Shown: positions 1 to 6,823, counted from the stretch's first letter. The stretch is 29,405 bases of DNA from an uncultured Corynebacterium sp. (GCF_943914615.1 NZ_CALUCS010000023.1:1-29405), one strand, 5' to 3'. The notes: generated by a model not told the origin, from the letters alone. A program made the numbers and translations.

Positions 1-107
1 CGCAAAGTGTGCTCGCGTCTGTTATGCAGTGTCTGGAACGGCACGACACACCAGCAAACCCTGGTTTGGTGGGTTTGGTTGGGTGTGTGTTTTGTTCTGA
101 ATTGGGT
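1..107 (+). other. 23S-5S rRNA intergenic spacer (probable)
   Basis: This stretch lies directly before the 5S rRNA and reads like the spacer between 23S and 5S rRNA in a corynebacterial rrn operon. The mature 23S end is probably outside the window or within the first bases. No protein-coding signal is believable here; short ORFs crossing it run through the 5S gene. Confidence 0.55.
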
Positions 108-227
108 TTGTCGGTGGTTGTTAGCGGTGGGGTCACGCCCGGTCCCTTTCCGAACCCGGAAGCTAAGCCTACCTGCGCTGATGGTACTGCACCTGGGAGG
201 GTGTGGGAGAGTAAGTCACCGCCGGCA
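108..227 (+). rRNA. rrf: 5S ribosomal RNA
   Basis: The gene shows the conserved 5S core: CGCCCGGTCCC, CCGAACCCGGAAGCTAAG and GATGGTACTGC, then GGGAGAGTAAGTCACCGCCGG. The terminal helix forms between about 110-118 and 218-226. The length of about 120 nt fits 5S rRNA. It is the last gene of an rrn operon entering from the left and is followed after 17 bases by a strong terminator. The exact ends may be off by one to three bases. Confidence 0.93.
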
Positions 228-244
228 CTAAAACTAAAAAATGA

Positions 245-283
245 GGGAGTGTGTACGTTATCGACGTACACACTCCCTTTTTT
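245..283 (+). terminator. rrn operon intrinsic terminator
   Basis: A perfect 14-bp stem pairs 245-258 with 264-277 around a 5-nt loop and is followed by six T residues at 278-283. This is a textbook intrinsic terminator and the strongest hairpin in the window, as expected for the end of an rRNA operon. Confidence 0.95.
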
Positions 284-300
284 CATGCCCATTTCCTTAT

Positions 301-317
301 TGCTAAAGTCTCATTCA
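301..317 (+). promoter_or_regulatory. Extended -10 promoter, predicted leaderless start of MFS gene
   Basis: TGC-TAAAGT (301-309) matches an extended -10 (TGn followed by TANANT). Seven bases separate it from the ATG at 317, so transcription would start at or next to the A of the start codon. No Shine-Dalgarno sequence is visible. The element sits only 18 bases after the T tract of the rrn terminator. Confidence 0.5.
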
Positions 318-1828
318 TGAATACACAGCCAGCAGCCGCCACACCCCTACAACGCTGGCTGCTGCTAGCCACAGTTGGCGTAGGCATCACCATTATCACG
401 ATCGATAACACCATCCTCTACACAGCGCTCCCCAGCCTCGTAGAGGACCTCGGCGCATCCAGCACCCAACAGCTGTGGATCGTCAACATCTACGCCATCG
501 TCATCGCCGGCTTACTGCTCGGCACCGGCACCCTCGGGGACAAGATCGGCCACCGCCGCATGTTTGTCGCAGGCCTCATTATCTTCGGCATCGCCTCGCT
601 AGTCGCGGCCTTCGCCCCTTCTGCCGGGGTCCTCATCCTTGGCCGCGCCCTCCTGGCCGTAGGCGGCGCCACAATGATGCCCTCCACGTTATCGCTCATC
701 CGGCTTACCTTTACAAACCCGGCCGAGCTGAATCTCGCCATCGGCATCTGGGGCAGTCTCTCAACCGTCTCCGCCGCCCTCGGCCCGATCGCCGGCGGAC
801 TGCTTTTGGAACTGTACTGGTGGGGGTCCTGTTTCCTGATTAACGTCCCCCTCGTTATCGCGGCGCTCATCGCTGTGCCCTTCGTCGCCCCAAAGGATCA
901 GCCACGGCCGGACAAGCATTGGGACTTCATCTCCTCCTTCTACGCGATGATCACCCTGGTCAGTGCTGTCATGCTCATCAAGGAGGGCAGCCATTCCCCT
1001 CAAAATTGGCCCGTCATTGGCCTGGCAGCCGTCATGCTCATCCTTGGCGGTTGGGCCTTTACGCGGCGTCAAAACAGACTAGAGCAACCGCTCATCACAA
1101 TGGACATCTTCCGTTTCCCCGCCTTCCGCGCCGGCGCTTTGGGAGCCGCCTTGTCAATGTTCGCCCTCGCTGGCCTGCAGTACGTCATCACGCAGAAACT
1201 GCAGCTCGCCGACGGCCTATCCCCGCTGCACTCCGGCGTCTACGTGACCTTTGCGGCTCTGGGCGCCTTGTTCACGTCAATCTACGCCGGTGCCCGCCTA
1301 ACGCGCTTCGGCATTCGGCGCCTTATCGCCGGCGGGTTCGGCCTGGCCACCGTTGGCGCGGCGATAGTTTGTCTTTATGGTTTTTGGGGATCGACGCCCC
1401 TTCTTCTCAGCGGTCTATTTATTAAGGGCATGGGTCTAGGCGCGGTGATGGCGGTAGCCTCCATTGCGATGATCTCTGGCGTGCCCAGCCATCGCGCAGG
1501 CATGGCCTCCTCTGTAGAGGAGGTCAGCTACGAGTTCGGTTCTCTGACTTCCATCGCTATCCTCGGCAGCCTGGTCACGGCCTTCTACTCGGCGTTGATC
1601 ACTCTGCCAGCTGAAGCTCCTGTGGAAGCAAAGGATAGCCTGCACTCCGCTGTGCACATTGCGCACTTCTCGGACGCCAGTTGGGCCGACCCGCTGTTAG
1701 CCGCTGCAGATACTGCTTACTCCCACGCCTTCGCACTGATCACCGCCCTGGTCGTGGTGGCATTGGCGGCCGGTTGCCTCTATACTGCCCGAATCCTGCG
1801 CGGTGTGACCGTGGAGCTGCAAGACTGA
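317..1828 (+). CDS. MFS drug exporter, DHA2 (14-TM, QacA/SmvA/LfrA-like)
   Basis: A 503-aa polytopic membrane protein of the major facilitator superfamily. Near the N-terminus it has the IDNTILYTALPSL segment typical of the 14-helix DHA2 drug:H+ antiporters, then loop 2-3 motif A (GDKIGHRRMF, about residues 75-84) and a motif-C-like helix rich in Gly and Pro after it. The length of about 500 aa fits the 14-helix group rather than the 12-helix one. Known relatives expel quaternary ammonium compounds, dyes and methyl viologen; the substrate here cannot be read from sequence. The ATG at 317 was chosen over an upstream alternative start at 251, because that one would add 22 non-hydrophobic residues encoded by the terminator. 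The gene stands alone between the rrn terminator and a convergent gene. Confidence 0.88.
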   Translation: MNTQPAAATPLQRWLLLATVGVGITIITIDNTILYTALPSLVEDLGASSTQQLWIVNIYAIVIAGLLLGTGTLGDKIGHRRMFVAGLIIFGIASLVAAFAPSAGVLILGRALLAVGGATMMPSTLSLIRLTFTNPAELNLAIGIWGSLSTVSAALGPIAGGLLLELYWWGSCFLINVPLVIAALIAVPFVAPKDQPRPDKHWDFISSFYAMITLVSAVMLIKEGSHSPQNWPVIGLAAVMLILGGWAFTRRQNRLEQPLITMDIFRFPAFRAGALGAALSMFALAGLQYVITQKLQLADGLSPLHSGVYVTFAALGALFTSIYAGARLTRFGIRRLIAGGFGLATVGAAIVCLYGFWGSTPLLLSGLFIKGMGLGAVMAVASIAMISGVPSHRAGMASSVEEVSYEFGSLTSIAILGSLVTAFYSALITLPAEAPVEAKDSLHSAVHIAHFSDASWADPLLAAADTAYSHAFALITALVVVALAAGCLYTARILRGVTVELQD

Positions 1829-1846
1829 TCCAAGGGCTATGGCTCG

Positions 1847-2863
1847 CTAGAAGCGGCTGATGAACTCCCTTTCCTGGCCGCTCAATGGGTCGGGGAAGCG
1901 GAGCTCCTTGGCAATAAGGCCCATGGGGGCGGCAAAGTCCTCGTCCTCCACGTAGACCGGGCGGGGCGTAGGGGCGTCAATAGAAAAGAGCGCCGCATCC
2001 GTGAGCTCGGTGTACAGAGGATCGTTCAGGATCGGCAACCCCAGCGAGCGAAGGACGACGCGCAGCTGGTGGGTCTTGCCAGTGCGCGGCTCCAGGCGCC
2101 ACACCAGGACATCACGGCCGTCGCGGTGCTCTGTACGCAGTCCCGTGACCAGGGTAAGGGCATTGGGCGGGCCGTCGGTGAGAATGGTGCTGAGGTGCCC
2201 GCGAGTCTTGGACATGGTGTGCTCCAGCCGCCACGGACGCTCCGGCGTAGGGGGATCCCACGAGCGCCAGTCAGCTAGTCGGGGGATGGGGGCGAAGGGA
2301 GCCTCCTCGGGCAGGGGAGTCAAGGCCTCGTAGACCTTGTGGGGAATGCGGCGTTCGAACATCGTCTGGTAGGCGCCGCGCACCTCCGGGCGGGCGGTCA
2401 TCAGCAGCACTCCGCGGGTCAGGCGGTCGAGGCGGTGCGACGGGGACAGCTCCGGAATGCCGAGCTGCACACGAGCCTTGACCAGCGCGGTTTCGGTAAT
2501 GTGCTGGCCACGGGGGAGAGTGGCTAGAAAAGGGGGCTTATCCGCCACGACGATGTCCGCATCCTGGTGTAGCACCGCAATCTCACCGGGGACGGTGCGC
2601 TCCGGGGCAGGACGGCGATAAAAGTTGATAAAGCTTCCGGGGCGCAAAACGTCATCCGGGGCAAGCGGCTCACCTGAGTCAAGGCACACTTCTCCAGCGG
2701 CAAAGCGCTCTAAAACGGCGCTAAAATTATCATCTTCTGCGCGGTGGCGCTGGGAGGAAATAAGGTGCCACAAAAAATCTTTTGCCACCCACGGCGTGTC
2801 GGTAGCTGGGGGAACAAGAATCCGCGTAGGATTTAAGCCCCTTTTTACTGGTAAAGGTCCCAT
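1847..2863 (-). CDS. RluA-family 23S rRNA/tRNA pseudouridine synthase
   Basis: A 338-aa cytoplasmic enzyme that isomerises uridine to pseudouridine in structured RNA. Family motifs are clear: KPPFLATLP (about 109-117), the catalytic HRLDRLTRGVLL with Asp146, and RTGKTHQLRVVLRSLGLPI (about 260-278) near the C-terminus. The first 90 residues form a small N-terminal domain that is only loosely S4-like. The target position in rRNA or tRNA is not predictable. The ATG at 2863 is preferred to a TTG one codon earlier. The gene is convergent with the MFS gene (18-base gap) and divergent from the small ORF at 2885, whose start codon lies only 21 bases away. Confidence 0.9.
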   Translation of the reverse strand: MGPLPVKRGLNPTRILVPPATDTPWVAKDFLWHLISSQRHRAEDDNFSAVLERFAAGEVCLDSGEPLAPDDVLRPGSFINFYRRPAPERTVPGEIAVLHQDADIVVADKPPFLATLPRGQHITETALVKARVQLGIPELSPSHRLDRLTRGVLLMTARPEVRGAYQTMFERRIPHKVYEALTPLPEEAPFAPIPRLADWRSWDPPTPERPWRLEHTMSKTRGHLSTILTDGPPNALTLVTGLRTEHRDGRDVLVWRLEPRTGKTHQLRVVLRSLGLPILNDPLYTELTDAALFSIDAPTPRPVYVEDEDFAAPMGLIAKELRFPDPLSGQEREFISRF

Positions 2864-2871
2864 CAATCCGT

Positions 2872-2878
2872 TATGCTA
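2872..2878. promoter_or_regulatory. Symmetric -10 (TATGCTA) shared by two divergent genes
   Basis: On the plus strand TATGCT (2872-2877) ends 7 bases before the ATG at 2885. On the minus strand TAGCAT (2878-2873) places a start point about 2 bases before the ATG at 2863. The two hexamers are the same DNA read in both directions, so a single opened region could feed both genes. No convincing -35 is visible on either side. Confidence 0.45.
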
Positions 2879-2884
2879 CCCGGC

Positions 2885-3040
2885 ATGGATATTGCTGCAA
2901 TTACCGGTTCCCTGTCTAACCTGTTCAAGAGCGAGCTTGGCGGTGTTCTGCTGAACATCTTCCGCGCGCTCCTCGAGTTCTTCTCCCCGTCCAACGCACC
3001 CGGCGCTGAGGACGTTCCGCTGCCCGACACCCAGGCCTAG
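2885..3040 (+). CDS. 51-aa amphipathic peptide, candidate PorA/PorH-type cell-wall porin
   Basis: A short ORF of 51 codons starting MDIAAITGSLSNLF. Residues 3-34 are rich in Leu, Ile, Phe and Val with charged residues spaced so as to give an amphipathic helix ending in LLEFF; the last 17 residues are acidic and Pro-rich. There is no signal peptide. Codons are those of strongly expressed corynebacterial genes (CTG, ACC, TCC, AAC, GAG, TTC). A -10 hexamer lies 7 bases upstream and a long terminator follows, so it looks like an independent, well-expressed transcription unit. Size, lack of a signal, an MD start, a hydrophobic amphipathic core and an acidic tail all recall the PorA/PorH mycomembrane channel peptides of Corynebacterium. 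This is inference from architecture, not a proven homology. An in-frame ATG at 2873 would add four residues. Confidence 0.7.
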   Translation: MDIAAITGSLSNLFKSELGGVLLNIFRALLEFFSPSNAPGAEDVPLPDTQA

Positions 3041-3070
3041 TCCCTCAACCTAAAATCTAAATTCCCACCC

Positions 3071-3118
3071 AAAGGGTGCCCGATTTGTCCCGAAAATAGG
3101 GGCAAATGGGCACCCTTT
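3071..3118 (+). terminator. Long intrinsic terminator after the small ORF
   Basis: An 11-bp perfect stem pairs 3071-3081 with 3108-3118. After a bulged G it continues with five more pairs (3083-3087 with 3103-3107) and a short CCC/GGG inner stem. The stem base is A3 on the left and T3 on the right, so it could work in both directions. It isolates the small ORF from the Usp gene. Confidence 0.8.
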
Positions 3119-3201
3119 CTGCATTGACTAGCGCTTTTAAGGATAATGGGAAGTGGTAGAGGATCAATCAAATAATGCCCTGCAAGGAAGGATCGTTTCC
3201 C

Positions 3202-4113
3202 ATGGCTACCACTAGCGATAAGGAAATCATCGTCGCAGTTGATGGCTCTGATGCCAGCAACGAGGCCGTTAGGTGGGCTGCGAACGCCGCCCTGAAGCGT
3301 AAGCAGCCGCTGAAGCTGGTGAGTGCTTACACCATGCCGCAGTTCATGTACGCCGACGGCATGGTTCCGCCGCAGGAGCTGTACGACGAGCTCGAGAGCG
3401 AAGCCGGCGACAAGATTGATAACGCCCGCAAGATCGTCACCGACTTCAGCGCCGACGTTGAGGTCAGCTACCTGGTCAAGGAGGGTGCCCCGATCGATAC
3501 TCTCCTGGATCTCTCCGAGACTGCGGAGATGATCGTCATGGGTTCCCGTGGCCTGGGTGGCCTCTCCGGCCTGGTTATGGGTTCCGTCTCCAGCGCTGTA
3601 GTCTCCCACGCCGAATGCCCGGTCGTGGTTGTGCGCAAGGACAACGACGTCACCGTCGATAACAAGTACGGCCCCGTCGTGGTCGGTGTGGATGGCTCCG
3701 AGATCTCCCGCCAGGCACTGAAGATCGCCTTCCGCGAGGCAGAGGCACGCGGTGCTCTGCTGCGCGCCGTTCACTCTTGGATGGACACGCAGATCCACAC
3801 CACCTACGTTGGCCTGGTGGATGCTCAGAACCAGATGGATCGCATGATCGTCGAGCGTCAGAACATGATGGAAGACGAGCTGAAGGAGCTCATCAAGGAG
3901 TACCCGAGCGTACAGGTCGAAGAGATCGTGGAGCGCGAGCGCCCGGTACAGTCCCTCACCGAGGCGGCCAAGGATGCGCAGCTGCTGATCGTCGGCTCCC
4001 ACGGCCGTGGCGGCTTCAAGGGCATGCTGCTGGGCTCCACCTCCCGCACCCTGCTGCAGTACGCACCGTGCCCGATGATGGTTGTCCGTCCGAAGGAAAA
4101 TAAGCGCAAGTAA
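3202..4113 (+). CDS. Universal stress protein, tandem UspA domains
   Basis: A 303-aa cytoplasmic protein made of two Usp domains (about 7-146 and 157-296). Each begins with a beta strand and VDGS (VAVDGSDAS; VGVDGSEIS) and ends with the ATP-binding loop G-x2-G-x9-GS: GSRGLGG (114-120) and GSHGRGG (265-271). Both loops look intact, so ATP binding in both halves is likely. Tandem Usp proteins in actinobacteria respond to stationary phase, hypoxia or other stress; the exact role is unknown. The ATG at 3202 is supported by AAGGAAGGA at 3184-3192. An upstream alternative start at 3175 lies on the other side of that ribosome site. TTGACT (3124-3129) and GATAAT (3142-3147) are possible promoter pieces with poor spacing. 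It is flanked by terminators on both sides and is probably monocistronic. Confidence 0.95.
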   Translation: MATTSDKEIIVAVDGSDASNEAVRWAANAALKRKQPLKLVSAYTMPQFMYADGMVPPQELYDELESEAGDKIDNARKIVTDFSADVEVSYLVKEGAPIDTLLDLSETAEMIVMGSRGLGGLSGLVMGSVSSAVVSHAECPVVVVRKDNDVTVDNKYGPVVVGVDGSEISRQALKIAFREAEARGALLRAVHSWMDTQIHTTYVGLVDAQNQMDRMIVERQNMMEDELKELIKEYPSVQVEEIVERERPVQSLTEAAKDAQLLIVGSHGRGGFKGMLLGSTSRTLLQYAPCPMMVVRPKENKRK

Positions 4114-4133
4114 GCAAGCGCAAAATAACACAG

Positions 4134-4167
4134 ATCCTGTAGAGTCCAATGGGCTCTACAGGATTTT
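4134..4167 (+). terminator. Intrinsic terminator after Usp gene
   Basis: A stem of 11 Watson-Crick pairs (4134-4144 with 4154-4164), extended by a T-G and two C-G pairs, closes a 3-nt loop and ends in TTTT at 4164-4167. Confidence 0.85.
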
Positions 4168-4168
4168 G

Positions 4169-4174
4169 TAGACT
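4169..4174 (+). promoter_or_regulatory. Possible -10 of the TetR gene
   Basis: TAGACT fits TANANT and follows directly on the Usp terminator. Start of transcription would be near 4181, giving a leader of about 90 nt that contains the hexamer repeat. No good -35 is seen, so this is tentative. Confidence 0.3.
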
Positions 4175-4209
4175 TATGCGAGTAAGCGTGCCCAAGGCCG
4201 ACAGCCAGA

Positions 4210-4245
4210 GATGGCGATGGCGATGGTGATGGCGATGGCGATGAC
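4210..4245 (+). repeat. Tandem GATGGC hexamer repeat, six units
   Basis: Six consecutive hexamers read GATGGC, GATGGC, GATGGT, GATGGC, GATGGC, GATGAC. They lie 28 bases before the TetR start codon. One frame reads as alternating Met-Ala/Val codons that end in a TAG directly before the TetR ATG; another reads Trp-Arg repeats. The array is a candidate for slipped-strand length change. Confidence 0.85.
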
Positions 4246-4273
4246 AAGGAAGACAAAGATAAGGAGAAAGTAG

Positions 4274-5017
4274 ATGGCAACGGCAGAGGATAAAACCCGC
4301 ACGGCGGGCTCCGCGGCCTCTACTGACTCCTCGGCCAAGGCGGCGGGCGCGAAGACGGCCAAAAAGGTCGCGAAGAAAACGGCCAAGAAAACCAGTAAGG
4401 CGACTAAGCAGACAGCGCGCTCCAGCCGCCGCAACCGTCCCGGACCGCGCCAGCGTCTGCTGGCAAGTGCGACGAACCTCTTTACCACGCAGGGCATCCG
4501 CGTGATCGGCATCGACCGAATCCTGCGCGACGCAGACGTGGCGAAGGCCAGCCTGTATTCCCTGTTTGGATCGAAGGACAATCTAGTTGTTGCCTACCTG
4601 CAGGAGCTGGATCAGAAGTGGCGCGAGGACTGGCATGCGCTGGCGGATCAGCGTGAAAAGCCGGAGGACCGCATCATCGCGTTCTTCGACCTGTGCATTC
4701 AGCAGGAGCCAGACAATAACTTCCGTGGCTCGCACTTCCAGAACGCAGCCAGCGAATACCCGCGGCCCGAGACCGACTCGGAGCAGCGCATCCGCGACGC
4801 AGCGATGGAGTACCGCCGCTGGTGTCGTGACACGATGGCCGAGCTACTCACGGAACGCTTTGGCTATGCCTCGCAGACGCTGGCCGACCAGCTGATGGTG
4901 TTCATGGATGGCGGGCTTAACGGCGCGAAGATGTCCCGCAACACCGTGCCGCTGGAAACCGCTAGAGGCCTGGCGAAGCAGCTACTGCTGACGGCGCCGA
5001 TGAGCTACAACATCTAG
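4274..5017 (+). CDS. TetR/AcrR-family regulator with Lys/Ala-rich N-terminal tail
   Basis: A 247-aa DNA-binding regulator. Residues 60-105 form the TetR helix-turn-helix region (RQRLLASATNLFTTQGIRVI, then the GIDRIL, VAKASLYSLFGSKDNLV stretch). The C-terminal part (110-247) is a helical ligand/dimer domain with no obvious ligand signature. Unusual is the first 55 residues: no hydrophobic core, rich in Lys, Ala, Thr and Ser, with repeated AKK units (AKTAKKVAKKTAKKTSKATK), then an Arg patch. TetR proteins are normally about 190-220 aa with the HTH near residue 20-50. The start is backed by AAGGAG at 4261-4266, seven bases before the ATG, and by an in-frame TAG immediately upstream. Its target genes are unknown; no neighbour is an obvious candidate. 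Its stop codon overlaps that of the convergent YidC-like gene. Confidence 0.9.
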   Translation: MATAEDKTRTAGSAASTDSSAKAAGAKTAKKVAKKTAKKTSKATKQTARSSRRNRPGPRQRLLASATNLFTTQGIRVIGIDRILRDADVAKASLYSLFGSKDNLVVAYLQELDQKWREDWHALADQREKPEDRIIAFFDLCIQQEPDNNFRGSHFQNAASEYPRPETDSEQRIRDAAMEYRRWCRDTMAELLTERFGYASQTLADQLMVFMDGGLNGAKMSRNTVPLETARGLAKQLLLTAPMSYNI

Positions 5018-5943
5018 CTATTTCGCTTGGCCTTCCGCTCCAGCTTCTTCTCCTTCTTCCGCTCGACCAGCTGGTTCTTCATCACCTTGTGGTGCTCCAG
5101 GAACTCCTCAGAGTAGGGAATCTTGCGATCCAGGATCCGCTGAATGGTGATCGTCTGGGTGGTAGTCCACAGGTTGTTGCCCACCCAGTAGATCATCAAC
5201 GCGACCGGGCCGACTGCGCCCAGGGCAATGGTAAACGGAGCAAGCAGGACGATGGGACCGATCAGCCACATCAACTTCAGCAGTCCGCGGGCCAAACCTG
5301 AGTTGTGATCCACCGTGAGGTAATTCCGGTACATGGAATAACCCCAGTTAGATGTGGTGAAAATCGCCGCCAGAATAGCCATGGGGAACACTACCCAAAA
5401 GACCTGCTCTTGCGTGGTGTGGATTTCCGCGAACTGCGAATCCGACATCTGCGCGTAGGCGGCCATAGGCACCCCGAAGAGCTTTGCGGAAAGCAGTGAC
5501 TGGACTTCCTCGGCATTCAGAGGGCCAAAGCCGTTGACGGAAGCGTTGATCTCTGGGTCCGGGCTGGTGACGTGGATGAGCATGCGGTACAGGCCAATCA
5601 GAACCGGAATTTGGATAAGCGCGGGAATGCAACCGTCGGAGAAGCGATACTCGTGTTCCTTCTGTAGCTCGCGCCGTCTCTTTGCCAGCTCCTTGCGGCC
5701 TTCCGCCGATTTATCGTCGCTGTATTCCTGTTCCAGCCGATAAATCTTTGGTCGGATGTTAACCAAAATACGGCTGGAATAGGACTGTCGGTAGACGAAA
5801 GGCAAAAGCAGCGACCGAACGGTAACAATCAGAAGCACAAGTGCCAGCAACCAAGATTGCGCTGTATCCCAGCCAAGAATGTCGGCAAAAAGGTAATGCC
5901 ATGCCTTCAGGAATAGGGCAACGGGATACTCGACAATCTTCAT
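5014..5943 (-). CDS. YidC/Oxa1-family membrane protein insertase, YidC2-like paralogue
   Basis: A 309-aa integral membrane protein. The segment around 29-50 (WLLALVLLIVTVRSLLLPF) carries the groove Arg (Arg43) that helps receive substrate segments. It is followed by a charged cytoplasmic coiled hairpin (about 62-102, many Arg/Lys/Glu), the C-I-P-A-L-I-Q-I-P-V-L-I-G-L-Y signature (about 105-119), further hydrophobic segments to about 285, and a basic tail (ERKKEKKLERKAKR) of the sort that contacts ribosomes. It should help insert inner-membrane proteins. The main actinobacterial yidC sits beside rpmH-rnpA near the origin; this one does not, which suggests a second copy. The ATG at 5943 places a -10-like hexamer exactly 7 bases upstream. 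Other in-frame ATGs (for example 5964) would only add non-hydrophobic residues. It is divergent from the sortase gene. Confidence 0.85.
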   Translation of the reverse strand: MKIVEYPVALFLKAWHYLFADILGWDTAQSWLLALVLLIVTVRSLLLPFVYRQSYSSRILVNIRPKIYRLEQEYSDDKSAEGRKELAKRRRELQKEHEYRFSDGCIPALIQIPVLIGLYRMLIHVTSPDPEINASVNGFGPLNAEEVQSLLSAKLFGVPMAAYAQMSDSQFAEIHTTQEQVFWVVFPMAILAAIFTTSNWGYSMYRNYLTVDHNSGLARGLLKLMWLIGPIVLLAPFTIALGAVGPVALMIYWVGNNLWTTTQTITIQRILDRKIPYSEEFLEHHKVMKNQLVERKKEKKLERKAKRNS

Positions 5944-5950
5944 GGAGGAG

Positions 5951-5956
5951 AGCTTA
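5951..5956 (-). promoter_or_regulatory. -10-like hexamer, predicted leaderless start of YidC-like gene
   Basis: Read on the minus strand this is TAAGCT, seven bases before the ATG at 5943. No Shine-Dalgarno sequence is seen. The same hexamer at the same distance precedes serS. Confidence 0.4.
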
Positions 5957-6009
5957 CCCGCCATGAGAGATAGCTGCGGGATACAGTGGGGAAACGCCCC
6001 AGAACGTAG

Positions 6010-6015
6010 TACGAT
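6010..6015 (+). promoter_or_regulatory. -10-like hexamer, predicted leaderless start of sortase gene
   Basis: TACGAT lies exactly seven bases before the ATG at 6023 with no ribosome binding site between. It fits TANNNT; a -35 is not evident. Confidence 0.4.
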
Positions 6016-6022
6016 GTGACGC

Positions 6023-6823
6023 ATGGCGCGACACCGACGACAGGCGAAAACACGACTCGACCCGATTAGTGTTTTCGGCGAAATCCTCATCACGTTTGGT
6101 GTCCTCGCCCTGCTATTCGGCTTCTGGGATGTTTTTTGGACGGATGTTCAATCCGGCCGTCAACAAGCCGCCGTTGCCCAGGAGCTGGACGATCAGTGGG
6201 ATGAAAAGAACCCTCGTCCGCTGACCGAACCGGCTGAAGGCGCCGCCTTTGCCCGGCTATATATCCCCTCCTTCGGCTCGGACTTTAACTTCTCCGTGGT
6301 CAAGGGTGTGGCCGACGAGGATCTGAGCAAGGGGCCGGGCCACTACCAAGACACCCAGGCACCGGGTAAACCCGGCAACTTCGCCATGGCCGGCCACCGC
6401 GTGGGACGCGGATCCCCCTTTAACGACCTAGGACTTCTGAAAACCTGCGATTCCGTGGTGGTGGAAACCGCCGGCAGCTGGAATATCTACCGTGTGCTGC
6501 CGATCGACGTAGCCCCGGGTGAGCGTCAGGCAGCGGCTGAGAAGTGCATGGACCCCGAGCTGGCACAGAAAATCTCCAGCGGTGAATACGCGGGCGTCAA
6601 CGGTCGTTATATCACCACCCCGAACGACATTAACGTGATCAACCCCGTCCCTGGCCAGGAGCGCATCGAGGTGCATCCCAAGGACGATGCGGCGTTGCTG
6701 ACGATGACGACCTGCCACCCGCAGTTTTCCAACAAGGAGCGCATGATCGTCCACGCGGCTCTCGTCCGTTCGGAGCCGAAGAAGGGCGGAGAACTGCCCG
6801 AGGAATTGACGGAGGGAGCTTAA
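6023..6823 (+). CDS. Class E sortase
   Basis: A 266-aa membrane-anchored transpeptidase: basic N-terminus, one transmembrane helix (about 17-38), linker, then the sortase beta-barrel. Catalytic residues are visible: His125 in MAGHRVGRGSPF, Cys231 in LTMTTCHP (class E/D type TLTTC motif) and Arg240 in NKERMIV. Class E sortases of actinobacteria attach proteins with an LAxTG-like signal to the cell wall; no sortase substrate is encoded in this window, so it is likely a housekeeping enzyme. The barrel holds an insertion (about 162-195) with Cys175, and Cys142 lies before it, so a disulfide outside the membrane is possible. The stop codon TAA abuts the ATG of the next gene, indicating translational coupling. 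Confidence 0.92.
   Translation: MARHRRQAKTRLDPISVFGEILITFGVLALLFGFWDVFWTDVQSGRQQAAVAQELDDQWDEKNPRPLTEPAEGAAFARLYIPSFGSDFNFSVVKGVADEDLSKGPGHYQDTQAPGKPGNFAMAGHRVGRGSPFNDLGLLKTCDSVVVETAGSWNIYRVLPIDVAPGERQAAAEKCMDPELAQKISSGEYAGVNGRYITTPNDINVINPVPGQERIEVHPKDDAALLTMTTCHPQFSNKERMIVHAALVRSEPKKGGELPEELTEGA

Noticed and set aside
7..320. Two plus-strand ORFs of 74 and 103 codons
   Set aside because: They run through the spacer and the 5S rRNA gene; their composition is not protein-like.
3037..4149. 370-codon minus-strand ORF
   Set aside because: It is antisense to the tandem Usp gene, which has clear family motifs, a ribosome site and terminators.
4176..4229. 17-codon ORF ending in Arg-Trp repeats as a Trp attenuator leader peptide
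   Set aside because: No trp gene or attenuator hairpin follows, and the likely transcript start near 4181 would leave out its ATG. Kept only as part of the hexamer-repeat finding.
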